Below are positions 24,148 to 35,713 of a stretch of 64,000 nt of DNA, piece by piece (positions within the stretch are counted from its first letter, which is position 1; each line of letters begins with the position of its first letter). The position numbers and the translations under genes were made by a program. Under the pieces are notes generated by a model, which was not told the DNA's origin, did not search any database, and saw nothing but the letters and a program-made list of their open reading frames with translations. This stretch comes from Nicotiana tabacum (lineage: Eukaryota; Streptophyta; Magnoliopsida; Solanales; Solanaceae), in NCBI RefSeq assembly GCF_000715075.1, contig NC_134080.1, forward strand, positions 70,835,291-70,899,290, written 5' to 3'.

Positions 24148-25682
24148 TCACCAAGTTAAACCAGTTAGAAGGGCCAAATTTTTTGATTTGGCAGACCTTA
24201 TGCCCAACCCCCCAGCTTCTTTATCTTTTAGAAGCACATTCCAACTAAGTAGATATAGTCTCTTTTTAGTGTCGGAAGATCCCCAAATGAAATTTCTTTG
24301 CACCTTATCAATTTGTTTCAAGATTTTTGAAGGTAAAAAAGCGTATTGCATCACATGGTTTGGAATTGAGTTGAGTGTTGAAGTTGCGAGGGTTGTCCTT
24401 CCTTTCATGCATTTAGTTTTCTAATTTGATAGTCTAGAATGCATATTATCAATAATGAATTGATAGTCTAAGGGCTTTGGCTTCCTGTTCAAAATAGGAA
24501 AACCTACGCACTTCCCGAAAGTAGAGATGATTTTGATGCCGAAAAGGTTTGCAATCAAGTCAGCATCATTTGTAAGGCAATTTTTAGAGAAGAAAATTTT
24601 TGATTTAGTGTAATTGACCTGTTGCCCAGTCAGAGCACAAAAAAGTTTGAGAGCATTCAAGATAGTATGACATGATTTTCTATTAGCTTTGACCATTAAT
24701 GTGAGGTCATCTGCAAAAAATAGATGTGATAAATTTGGCCCCATATTATGCAGGCTAATGGGATCCCATTTATTCACGTCGACTTGATGGTTTATTAATC
24801 GAGAAAACATCTCCATACAAAGAATAAAAATGTATGGGGACATTGGATCTCCTGTTTGATCCCTCTATTTGGGCAAAAAATTTTAGTTCTCGAGCCATTG
24901 ACGAGCACAACAACTTTATTAGTACAGACACAACTCATAATGAGCTTTGAGATCATTGGGGGAAACCTAAAGTATCTCAACATTCTAAAGATGAACAACA
25001 ATTCCAATCGATCAAAAGCTTTTTCAAAATCAATTTTCAGGATCATATTAGCTTTTGACCCTTTCATTCTGTTGAATCTTAGTAACAGCTCTTGAATGAT
25101 GATAGCATTATCGTTAGCTCTTCTATGCTTTAGAAAGCTTGTGTGATAAGGGCTAATAATCTTATCTAGAAAAGGCTTGATTCTATTATCTATAATTTTA
25201 GTAATAATTTTATACACTGTGTAACATAATCCTATTGGCCTAAAGTTCTTTAAATTATTAGCATTAGGAACTTTAGGAATAAGACAAAGGTAAGTGTGAT
25301 TCATATCTTCGGGGATAGACTGGTTGGAGAATACTTGTTGGCAAAATTGAATCACAGAATTATGCACTATATGTCAATATTTTTGAAAGAAAAAAGAGTG
25401 CAATCCATCAGGCCCAGGGGCTTTGAATGACTTGAATGAAAAAACAACACTAGTTATCTCGCTTACTAAAAGTGGTTTGTCAAGAGAGGATAAGTCTAAA
25501 CTAGAGAAGCAACAAGGGTCACTCATAATACTCTTCCTATTGGAGCAATCACGGGAGGTGGTAAAGACAAAGTTATAATAATTAAGAGCATGGTTCATTA
25601 TAGAGGAGTGATTATCTATCCATTGCCCAGAGTCATCCTTAAAGTATATAATCTTGTTTTTCTTTCGTCTATTAGAGGTCAT
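24148..25682 (-). pseudogene. L1 LINE reverse transcriptase remnant
   Basis: Visible RT blocks in order are SFKAPGPDGL, CLIPKVPNA..FRPIGLC, ILKIDFEKAFD (first catalytic Asp), and LFFADDLTLMV with the FADD motif at 24706-24717. These are followed by the GGLGIRS region at the C-terminal side. A stop at 25374-25376 sits where W is expected (KY-stop-HIV, consistent with TGG to TGA), and a frameshift near 24830 splits the palm domain. Confidence 0.85.
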
Positions 25683-25990
25683 TATATGAAAAAAGTTGGT
25701 GTTAGCATCTCCCTCGTTAATCCATAATACTTTTGATCTAATCTTCCAATAGTCCTCCTCTAATCTTAGAATACTATTGAACTCATATTTAAGGGATTTT
25801 TCTAAGCCTTGTAAAAAGAAACTAGTAGTATGACGGGGAGAAGATTGAATACCTTGTAATCTAGCTAAAATCCTCCTCCTTTTTTGAAAAATATCCTCAA
25901 ATGTATTGTTCTTCCAAATATTTACACATCTTTCAAAAGTCGTGGAAGCATTGCTTAAATCCTTATCCTTCCAGCATTGATAGACTGGGT

Positions 25991-26785
25991 TTATGAAATC
26001 TGGATGTTTACACCCAATGCTTTCCAGCCTAAAGGGCTTATTAAAGGCACATTAGATTTAGGGATAAGTTGTACTAAAAGTGGATTATGATCAAAATGAG
26101 CTTTTGGTAGATGAACTATTAAAAAATTAGGGAACAAATTCAGCCAATCGTGGTTACCGAAAATCTTATCCAACCTTTCCATAATTAAGCCTTTTCTTAC
26201 GTTCCTATTATTTGACCATGTATATTTATAACCTTTGAAGTCTAAATCGAAAAGATTACATCTATTAATTTTGGACCATAAAAAATTAGAACGTCTCCTA
26301 TTAATAGGATTACCCCCAAAATTTTCTTCTACTGTCATGACATCATTAAAATCTCCTCCTAGTAACCAAGGACCCTTATAACTATCATATATGCTATTGA
26401 TATTATCCTAAAGAATATTTTTCTTATTTCTGGTAGTACTAGTATAAATAGAGGAAAATAACCAAGTTTTTCATAAGGGGAGTACCTTCACAATAACATG
26501 AATTTCTTTTTCCCTTCGTATAAAGTTGTGTACTGTAACTACTGTATGGTCCCAGAGAATAATTATCCCACCAGCTTGGCCAACTTCAGGGACCTCAATC
26601 AGTTCATTGAACTCAAAGTCATTGATGAGAGGGAGATGATTTTCCATCTTAGTCTCAAGTAAAGCAACCATGCAGGGTTTATGTGTGACAAACATCTCCC
26701 TAAAATTCCTACGGAACTCGTCATTGTTACCACCCCAAATATTTCAAATAATGATATTAGTGGCTCGATTCATGTTGACATTTGG
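25991..26785 (-). pseudogene. L1 LINE endonuclease remnant
   Basis: The N-terminal strand NIII-stop-NIWGG (stop at a conserved W) leads into VALLETKM, where E is the metal-binding Glu of AP-type endonucleases. Then comes GGIIILW, and at the far end ERLDKIFGN...HLPKAHFDHNPLL, where the usual SDH reads FDH. Sequence between 26340 and 26470 is out of frame. Confidence 0.75.
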
Positions 26786-27266
26786 GTTCTGATAAGTTCA
26801 AGTCTTTATTGCCATCGTATGCAGGGATGGATTTCTCCTGAGAGGGGGTACTAGAATCATTGCACATCTTCCTACTATTGAATCGTGAAAGGGTGTGCAC
26901 TTGCGTAATGCAATAGGACATTTGAGAATATGCCTCTTCTCTTGCTTCTCCATGAAGAGAAAGACCTTTACTATTTAGGTTTGAGAATTCGACCACCTGC
27001 TCCATAGCTAGGTTGAGCAGATTCTCTAATTCTCCTTTCACCTGTTCTTTTGGTTCGAGAGCCATAGGATGAGTACTTGATTTTTGTTCATCAGTGCAAT
27101 ATAGTGAGGACCATGTGCATGTACTTGAGCATGATTGCTTCGTGCACCCCATGACATAAAAATGTGGTTGAGATTGATGATCTCCTATGGAGGAGGATAG
27201 GAAGGTCCATCCCCACTTTTTGGGGCTAGAGAGGAACAATGTAATATGGTAAATCCCGCTGGGCAT
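26757..27266 (-). pseudogene. L1 LINE ORF1 C-terminal remnant or inter-ORF sequence
   Basis: An open frame of 169 codons directly upstream of the endonuclease on the same strand. It is Ser/Gln/Glu-rich with no zinc knuckle or RNA-binding motif that I recognise. Position suggests ORF1 or the region between ORFs. Low confidence that it was ever one protein. Confidence 0.35.
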
Positions 27267-27290
27267 GGATTATCTGCTTCAGATTGTTGT

Positions 27291-28161
27291 TATTTTTTAT
27301 TTGTTTGTCTTTTTTATTCAATTTTCCTCGTTAAAACTCTGCACCTTTTGCTAATGCTAGTTAATACAATTGAAAAATCCATAACCTAGAATAACAATAA
27401 AACACCAAACTAAACTAATCAATAACAATAAATCTAGTTATATATCAGGATATAATCATATTATACTAAAAGTAGGAATCTCTTACCTTCAAAAGTTAAT
27501 TTACCATTTTGTCCCTGATGCAAAATAATAAACATTCAATTAAATAATTCATATTTTGTTTATTTAATTTTACCCTCTATTTAATTGTATGATACTTGCG
27601 TGGGATCATTTCGAGTGAGTTGAAAATTAAATTTGCTATTTAATTAGGGTCCTATTAAATGGTTTATTATGACTAGTATGAACGTGGGACTTAAAGAAAT
27701 TTATCACCTACCAAAGCATTTTCACCACCATTAACTTAAGCGACAAAAGTGATGTTCGGAAAACTTTTGGATTTCTCTGTCATCCTTTCTCCATCTGCAC
27801 CAATAGCCATCCGTTACCACAATAAATTGCTAATCATTTATCGTATCTGTTGAAAAATATTATCAGCCTACTGATGAGCTTACATAAATAGAGTGATAAA
27901 TTAGTAATACACATACCATCATCATTAGAAGAAACAATAGAGAAAATTAAGCTGCAGATTTATCAGGCAAGTTAATTTTTTTGTTAGTTCATATGAGTAT
28001 TCATGAAACTGTATATTCTTGTTTATGCAAATTCTTATAAGCAAGCAACACTCTCCACTGTTATTATTTATCTTGCACTGCGATAAATAATTAAGATCTT
28101 CTACTGAGATTAGAAGGAGAAGAAACGGTAATAGAGAAGCTGCAAAAACGTTGCATCACCG
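27291..28161. other. Intergenic spacer left of the split SINE
   Basis: AT-rich DNA. A TATA-like CATAAATAG lies near 27883, followed by an A/G-rich leader-like stretch, but no open frame or clear splice signal supports a gene. The SINE TSD begins at 28162. Confidence 0.45.
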
Positions 28162-28173
28162 CTCAAGACGATA

Positions 28174-28199
28174 TTTTTTTTGGTTTTTCACCCCGTGTC
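28174..28199 (-). mobile_element. 3' end fragment of an Au/SolS-type SINE, split by the Ogre element
   Basis: On the minus strand this is the SINE end GGACACGGGGTGAAAAACC-type sequence followed by an A-run. It is bounded by CTCAAGACGATA (28162-28173), which recurs after the other half at 49065-49076. The rest of the SINE lies at 48894-49064. Confidence 0.85.
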
Positions 28200-31100
28200 T
28201 GTCGCGCCCCCTTTTTCTCGCGAAATCGGGCTTGTGACATTTAGGAGGACAACTCGTTCCCTTTTTGGAAATTGGGTTTTTGGAACTTGAAGAGTCGCCA
28301 CCTAATGATTAAGTGCATTAGGACACTAAGAAAGGTTTGAGTTTGAAGAACCAGAGTTTGGGTAAGGCTAAAAATTATCTCGAGGGGAAGGTGTTAGGCA
28401 CCCCTCAAGATCCACTAGTGTGGTTCCCAGCTATGTTACAATTGTGACTTCACATAATCAAACAAGCAATTAAGGGCTCAAATAGAGGGGCTTGCATGAC
28501 AAATAAATTGAAAACTTTTTAGGTACAACAAAGAGGGCAGGAATTTATGAAAGATTTAAGTAATTCTAAAAAAGCAGATAAGGACAGGTAAAGGGGAGGT
28601 GGTCCTAGGTTTATGATTAATATGGATCACATCAATGAAATACCCGGCAGGAGAGGGGTTGCATGTGGTATTAGCGCACCGGTCATCATATCCATATCTA
28701 CTCTTTCCACCCCGTTAAGGTAGTAAAGCGCGGAATGGTGTCGTTACTTATTGCATGATAGTACCCGCCCCAATCCTATCAGTCCCGGAGGCATTTGGGA
28801 CTACTAGTCCTAAATGGAAGGGAAATTTGGCTTTTCAGAGTTTTAAAAGGATAAAATTGTAGGGCGACAATCAAAACATATAAGGCAGGTATGGGAGAAC
28901 ACGTAACAGTTAACGGGATCAAACAGGCCTCCTCATTTAAAGAGACAAATTGGCTAGCATGACTTACAAGTACTGGTTATGGTCTGAATTAAATTAAAGC
29001 GTGGGATAGGCTGATTCATCACATATTTCTCAGATGAGGAGTTCGAATTAGCCTTTCCTGGTTGTAATTTATCAAAGACTGATGCAGTTAATTAATTACC
29101 TAATGGTTTGCCTAAGTGAGACCTATAAGCATGATATCTAACAGTGCTTGCTCTGATTTTAAAGAAAATTTACTGATTATAGAAAAAACAAAAGTTCCGC
29201 AGATTTTAGACAACATTGCAACTGATTTTAAACTTGCAGATGACATACACGAATCAGATTCAAAGGTTACTCTTATAGGCATGATTTCTAGGTGTTGTTG
29301 GTTTTAAACGATTATGAAAGTGCAGGCGTCCTATAGACATGGTATCTAGAATGCAATTGATTATTATTTAACCTATGACTGTTTGTCTAATGATAGATGT
29401 AAAATGCAGAATCCTATAAACAGGTTATCTATATGATACGCGGAAGTGAAGAAAACCTATAGACATGATCTCTATATATGCAGAAGTGCGGAAAACCTAT
29501 AGGCATAATTTATATATGAAATGCATAAGTGCAGAATCCTATACTCAGGATTTCTATATGAAATATGGAAGTGCAGAATCCTATAGTCAGGATCTCTATA
29601 TGAAATACAGAAGTAAAGCAGGTTGTGATTGCAGGAATAAATACCTAAGATCGTGATGTCTACCCGTATGCATACATAAGTGACCCTCCCCTTTTCACTA
29701 GAACCCCATAAGTTATTACAACATAGTACAGACCAGAATGAATTAAGAAAAGGTGAAATTACATCAGAAATTAAGCAACAACCAAGGAGCCTAATTCAGA
29801 CTCAAAGTCCAACAATATGAGGTGAACCAACTTCCAGGAACAGATTTCCAAAGCCTTCTCTTATTTGGGATGTGTCAAAGTTCCCTAAGAGCCTCGAGTG
29901 GACTCCAGGCAATGCTTACAACCCAAATATATTGCAGAATTAAGAGCATAGTACAGTGTGAAAATGCCAGCCCTCAGATGTCCAAGTTCAGAGGGAACTC
30001 AAGGTCCCAAAGCAAGGCTCATAAGAGGGGGCAGAACTTAGAATCTAAGAGTAAGTGTAAGTGCACAAGGGGAAAATCAGGGAGATCCATGGTAGGCTGG
30101 TGGTCATGCCCAGCAATCAGGAGTGCTGGCACACCCTTCACTAGCCTATTAGCCACATTTTGAGAGTTGGGATCCCTTGAGGATTAGGTTCAGACCTAAG
30201 CAGCAATTTAGATGTTGTCAGGCCATGCACCTTAACTCAAATACATAGAAGGGAGTGAGGTATAAGGAGTTCATAACAAACAGTAGATGCAAAGAGAGAG
30301 TAACATTCTCAATACAGAACATGTACAACAAATAGACAGGAATGTAGCAGCTGTAAAATAAACACATAGGGATGGTGCTGAAATCGAAATTAAGGCATAC
30401 CAGTTTCAGGAAAACAAATAAGTGAAAGCTGAAGTCTTGTAAACCAAATTGCAAGCAAACAGTACAAAAGATCTCAAAAGAGAATAGAGTATTGGAAGAG
30501 TATTGTAACTAAAAGGTGTGTGTGCAAAGTGTTGAATTCGAAGTATTGAACTGAAGGTTCCCGGTTGTCTAAGTGTAGAAGGGTCGTGCCCCTTTTATAG
30601 TGCAGAAAACAAGTAAGAAAAGGTAAGGGAATAGTTTGCAATCAATCACACAGAATCTCCCTTCAGTTAAGGGATTCTGATTTCAAATGGGCAGAAGACA
30701 ATTAAGGAAAGAATTGGATTAAAATCTTTTCCAAAGTAGTACAAGAAGGCCAAATACATAGAAACTATTTAAGGAAAGAGTTTGATATCAACACGGTTTG
30801 TGCAAATAAGGAAAGACAATCAATCAACAGCCAGTAAAATCAGAAATTGAGTTTTGGTATGAATACAGAAAAGGTGAAGAAAGGTTTAATTAAAGAAAAT
30901 CAGTTACAATCAATCGAACCTTATTAAAAAAGGAATTCTGAATCAATTACAAATTGGCAAACCTTTTTTGAAGGAAGAATTCTTCATATATAAAGCATAC
31001 AGATATGTCAAACAGGAAAGAACTGTCATGCTAATTAGAAAGATCTAGTGTAGAAAAGTTCTAAGTCATAAACAAAGAAATTCAAGTTCAGTACATAGAC

Positions 31101-32864
31101 TCGAAACGAGTCCGAGAAAGCCCAGAGTTCATAGTAGAACCCTAGTCCGAACACCAGATCAGAATTCGCCCAAAAACCCTAAATCCTAGGGTTTCCAACT
31201 CGAGTAAGATACAAAGAGGAGGAGGCAAGTAATTGACACATGCTCAGGAATCTCTTTCAGAGACTTATGAGAAAAACAAGCAGATACAATAACAAGTTCG
31301 AGGCAAACATAGTGAAGAAACTGATTTGAAGCATAAAGACATATTTTAAGAAAAACTCGGAACTTAAACAGGTTCAGAGGAGAAAACAGGTAACATAGCA
31401 CTTAAGAGAACAGTAGATGAAACATGTTTAGAAAGAACTCGAACAAAGTCTAGAAGAAGGCAAATAAGAACTAAGAGCTTAGTAGAAAATACAGTAAAAG
31501 GACATAGGGCTAAACAAACACATAAGATAAACATGTGAAAGCATGACATAGAAACCAATAGAAGAAAGAACGGAGCATAGTAGAAGAAAGCAAACATAAG
31601 AACACAGGGGAGGATCATGCGAGGCATAAAAGGAAAACATAAGAACATAACATAGGTAGATACACACAAAGAAAAGAATAAGAAGAGTGAGAAAACATTT
31701 TGAAACTTTTTCAGAAACCCTAAATCGAAGAGAAACAAATTTTGAAAGAGAAGATTGGGGAAAACGTTTTAAAACTACAGTAGAACACAGATATAACATG
31801 GATCTAAGAAAACATACAGAGAAAAACCTCGAATAGCTAGGGCTTCAGAGAAACCCTAGAAATGAGAAAGACTTGAAAGAAGGTCCGATCTTGAGTCGGA
31901 TGAGGTTAGAAAAGGCTTCTAGTACTTGAATATGCCGAAGCATGGCCGGAGAGGCCATAGATCTATATACCTGAGTAGGATCTAAAGAGAACCATCAGAG
32001 TCGGGCTTCAAATCATCGAATAGCTTAGGTTTGATGGTGAGAGAGGGTGAGTACAGGCCATCCATGGCGTGAGAAGCCATGGATTCCGGTGAAGTAACGG
32101 TTGAAAAGGGTGGAAGTCGACTAGGGTTCCGAAGAACCGAAGGGATTCAAAGGCGGCTAGTTAGGTGAAAGTGATTAGGGTTAGGGGTGTTTGGGAAATT
32201 AAAAAGGAAAGGGGGAATTAGCCGTTGATCAAAATGATCAACAGCCTGGATCAAAAGGGAATCCGGGCGGGTTTTTTAATTGGGTCATGTGTCGGGTAAA
32301 AGATGAAATTGGGCCGATCCAGCTGGGGGTAGGATTGGGTTAATTTGAGGGCTAAAATTGAAATGTAAATAAGCTGTAATTGAAATGAAATGAGGCTAAA
32401 TATTAAATAGCCAATTTTTCCCTTTTATTTTATAAAAAAATGGTAAAAATGATTTCAAAAGCAAATTAAAAGTACTGACCCAATTAATAATGTATAAATA
32501 CTAATTTAAAATACTGGAACAAATTTTACAATTAAAAATGCTATTAATCTTAAAATAGGCTATAATTGCAATTATATGCAATTTAGTCTTTTAAATGCCA
32601 AATAAATTTGTAAAAAATGTACAAAAATTATCTTAACTATATTTTGGTATAAATATGGGAATAAAATAAATCATTCATCAAATTGATGATTTTGGGAATA
32701 AATATGGATTTTGTACTTCTCTAATAGACAATAAATTGATTTTAAAAATCTTAAAAAATTAGGAAAAAATACCAGAACTCTTGGGCATAATTATTTATGC
32801 ATGTACATGCTATTCTGAAAGTATTTTGTATATTAAAATACATAGGAAAAATTGGGTATCAACA
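28200..32864 (-). repeat. 3' LTR of the Ogre/Tat element (4665 bp)
   Basis: It pairs with 44328-48893. It is 99 bp longer in total, the main difference being a segment at about 30022-30120 that is absent near 46147 of the other LTR. Inside are degenerate repeats of roughly 45-50 bp (29420-29640, 'cctatag...atctctatatgaa'), also present in the partner at about 45545-45760. TGGCGACTCT occurs 91 bp from the LTR end (28291-28300). Confidence 0.95.
30593..30599 (-). promoter_or_regulatory. TATA box of the 3' LTR copy
   Basis: Minus-strand CACTATAAAAGGGGC is a canonical plant TATA box about 2.3 kb into the LTR, dividing a long U3 from R-U5. The 5' LTR has the same site at 46621-46627. Confidence 0.65.
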
Positions 32865-32881
32865 GCTGCCCCTCTTTACCC
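32865..32881 (-). other. Polypurine tract of the Ogre/Tat element
   Basis: Minus strand GGGTAAAGAGGGGCAGC ends exactly at the LTR start TGTTGATACCC. This is the typical plus-strand primer of Tat-lineage elements. Confidence 0.85.
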
Positions 32882-33189
32882 GGGAAGGATGAAAGAGTTA
32901 CCGGGTAAAGATATGATGGCCAATTTGACCGAGTGAAATGCTTTGAAGAATTTTGACCGAGCTCTGGTTTTTGAGTTGCCTACATATCCCTGGTCTTACA
33001 TGAATCAGACCATATGTAGTTCAGGATCCATTGGCAGACTATACCGATGAAGATTTCAAAGAGCGGATGCGATGTTCGGGTTGAGAAGGATGGTCAGAGT
33101 CTGATAGGCTGCGGGAACTGGAGCGAGATCGCCCCTGCTGAGATGACCATTGCTAGGCGGTTTACCTGCAAGTGAGCATATATTGTGCA

Positions 33190-33980
33190 TAAATTTAAAC
33201 GTGATGCAAGTTCCCCTTGGACCATGAAGGCTGTCCTCAGACGATTAGGATGACGTCCTCGGACTATGACGTCTTGGGCCATGAAGCGTATGATAAAGGA
33301 TTCACAGGCCATGAAATGATGTTCTTGGGCTATAAGAATGATGCCTTTGAATAATGATATGCAAGAGATAAAATGAGGTCCTCAGGCCATGGCATGGCAT
33401 TCTCGGGCTATGCAAATGGTGCCTCCGAACGATGACGTCTTTGGACAATTTGGCAATATTTCAACCTATGAAATGTAGATGGTGGCGATATTTTAGCCGA
33501 TGCAAGACGTAAATAGAAGGTGGCGATATTTCAGCCGACGCAAGAGCGATAAAGTGGCGGTATTTCAGCCATGCAGGGTGGAGACAATGCTTAGTCTCGG
33601 AAGGCAGAACAATAGCCTTATGCAATATAGAGAAATGCAGGATGGAGACAGTACTTAGTCTCGGAAGGCAGAAAAGGTAGCCTTATGCAATGCAGGAAAT
33701 GCAGATGGAGGTAGAGCTTAACCTCGGAAGGCAGAAAGGTAGCCTTATGCAGATGGAGACAATGCTTAGTCTCGGAAGGCAGAAAGGTAGGCTTATGCAG
33801 ATGGAGACAACGCTTAGTCTCGGAAGGAAGAAAGGTAGCCTTATGCAATGCAGAGAAATGTAGATGGAGGTAGAGCTTAACCTCGGAAGGCAGAAAGGTA
33901 GCCTTATGCAATGTAGGGAAATGCAGATGGAGACAATGCTTAGTCTCGGAAGGCAGAAAGGTAGCCTTATGCAAGGAGTA
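33190..33980 (-). repeat. Three adjacent tandem-repeat arrays in the Ogre 3' UTR
   Basis: Array I (about 33220-33440) has degenerate units of the type 'gacgtcctcggactatga'. Array II (about 33470-33570) is built of 'gatatttcagcc...gcaag' units. Array III (about 33575-33980) has about seven units of roughly 48-66 bp containing 'atggagacaatgcttagtct' and 'ggcagaaaggtagcctta'. Hypervariable tandem repeats between integrase and the 3' LTR are known for Tat/Ogre elements and can seed satellites. Each array III unit contains a short inverted repeat with paired changes. Confidence 0.9.
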
Positions 33981-34408
33981 AAGGTCAAAATGGTGATAGA
34001 ATTTTCTTAGCTGATAGCAGATCGAGATATTGCGAATGTTGGGTACTGTGTCTGCTGGGAGCGCTGTGTGCGGATAGCAACTATAAGTAAGTGCAACGGT
34101 TATATTTCTGAGCAACGTGAGTCTCGTGAATGTATCGTATATTTGATGATTTTGCAACTCAAGTGCCTGCATTCAAAGAAAAATCGTGAGTTTTGTAAAA
34201 GGGGGAGGTTAGTTTGTATTCCGCCGGCTCTGCTCCGATGATATTGGGCATATCATTGGGGTAGCGTTGCTAAACGAAGCAACTTTGGTAACATACATGC
34301 ATGATTTAGTAAAGAAATGTGACAATAAATACATATTTAAGAATAGTTTTCTTTAGATGAACTGACGACGGCGACGTGGTCCAAGATACTGCAACTTCTC
34401 TCACTCCG

Positions 34409-34527
34409 GAATTTTGAGGGTCCTCCTCAAAATTCTGCCCCAGTTTACTGGGCTGCTACTCCCAACGGCTGTTGATGATAAATGGCTGAAATCAACTTCG
34501 GAATTTTGAGGGTCCTCCTCAAAATTC
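34409..34527 (-). repeat. Two copies of a perfect 10-bp-stem palindrome in the Ogre 3' UTR
   Basis: AATTTTGAGG-GTCCT-CCTCAAAATT occurs at 34410-34434 and again at 34502-34526, each followed by CTGCCCCA. The transcript can fold each copy into a hairpin with a 5-nt loop. Confidence 0.9.
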
Positions 34528-34668
34528 TGCCCCAATTTCCAATAGCGGGGGGAAATGAAAATTTTATTGAATTATGACCGAACCCATAGGGCTGCCTACG
34601 TATCCCCCCTTAAACGGGAATCAGGTCAGGCGTAGTTCAAATTACATCATATAAGGAAAGCATAAAGA

Positions 34669-35706
34669 TTACACATAGTATCGCTTCACTGCGTCTGAAT
34701 TGATCGGCTTCGGCCAAACTTCACCGTCCATTTCTGCAAGTATGAGGGCTCCTCCGGTTAGGACTCGGTGAACCATGTATGGACCCTTCCAGTTGGGAGA
34801 GAACTTCTCTTTGGCTTCATCTTGATGAGGGAAAATCTTCTTTAACACCAGCTGTCCCGGTGTAAACTGTCTCGGCTTGACTCTTTTGTTGAAGGCTCTG
34901 GACATTCTGTTCTGATAAAGTTGACCATGGCAAACTGCATTCATTCTTTTCCCATCTATAAGAGCTAGCTGCTCGTAGTGACTCTCTATTCATTCTGCAT
35001 CGTCAAGTTCTGCTTCCTGTATGATTCTTAAGGAGGGAATTTCTACATCGGCGGGAATGACTTCTTCTGTACCATAAACCAACATATAGGGAGTTGCCCC
35101 AGTTGATGTGCGGACTATGGTGTGGTATCCCAACAAAGCAAATGATAACTTCTCATGCCACTGCTTATGCTTCTCTATCATCTTCCTTAGTATCTTCTTG
35201 ATATTCTTATTGGCGGCTTCTATAGCTCCGTTCATCTGAGGTCTGTCAACTGTAGAATTCTTGTGTCTGATCTTGAAGGTTTCACACATGGATTTCATCA
35301 TGTCAGTGTTGAGATTGGAACCATTATCAGTGATGATTGACTCCGGAATTCCTAACCGACAAACAATACGGTCGCGGACAAAATCTGCTACCACTTTCTT
35401 AGTCACTGCTTTGTACGATGCTGCTTCAACCCATTTGGTAAAATAATCAATTGCCACTAGAATGAACCTGTGCCCGTTTGATGCGGCAGGCTCTATAGGT
35501 CCGATAACATCCATTCCCCAAGCAGCGAACGACCATGGCGAGCTTGTTGCAGTAAGCTCGTTTGGAGGCACTTTTATCATGTCTGCATGTATCTGACAGC
35601 GATGGCATTTTCGGACATATTGGATGCAGTCCATTTCCATAGTCATCTAGAAATAACCAGCTCAGAGTATTTTCTTGGCTAAGACAAAGCCGTACATATG
35701 CAGATG
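34669..35706 (-). pseudogene. Ogre integrase remnant
   Basis: The zinc-binding region ends in CHRCQIHAD. The catalytic core shows GMDVIGPIEP (Asp), IITDNGSNL (Asp) and NGAIEAANKNI (Glu), the DDE triad. The C-terminal part has FTPGQLVLKKI and FSPNWKGPYMV, typical of Ty3/gypsy integrase. A TGA at 34990-34992 sits where W is expected, and the frame upstream of 35646 is broken. Confidence 0.9.
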
Positions 35707-35713
35707 CAGGTCC

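Larger units (their letters stand above)
22603..27290 (-). mobile_element. L1-type LINE, decayed, minus strand
   Basis: Reading on the minus strand: ORF1 C-terminal remnant, AP-endonuclease, reverse transcriptase, zf-RVT-type cysteine region and a plant-type C-terminal RNase H, then a short A-rich tail (T-run at 22603-22610 on plus). This is the standard order of plant L1 elements with an added RNase H. It is about 4.7 kb and probably 5'-truncated within ORF1. Stops and frameshifts occur throughout, so it cannot make its proteins. I found no convincing TSD. Confidence 0.85.

Noticed and set aside
27870..28100. TATA-like CATAAATAG and leader-like sequence suggesting a promoter
   Set aside because: No downstream coding exon or clear splice donor on either side of the SINE; left as spacer.
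31364..31799. Hydrophobic minus-strand frame of 124 codons in the Ogre LTR, partly kept in the other LTR (47391-47696)
   Set aside because: It lies in U3, the frame is broken in the second LTR, and A-rich DNA read in reverse gives Phe/Leu-rich translations by chance. No conserved motif.
33575..33980. Regularly spaced repeats with variable spacing resembling a CRISPR array
   Set aside because: Plant nuclear DNA inside a retrotransposon 3' UTR; unit variation and lack of unique spacers fit a minisatellite.
33618..34172. A 184-codon minus-strand frame with repeated HKATFLPSETK-type units
   Set aside because: It is simply the translation of the 3' UTR tandem repeats; the repeats explain its periodicity.
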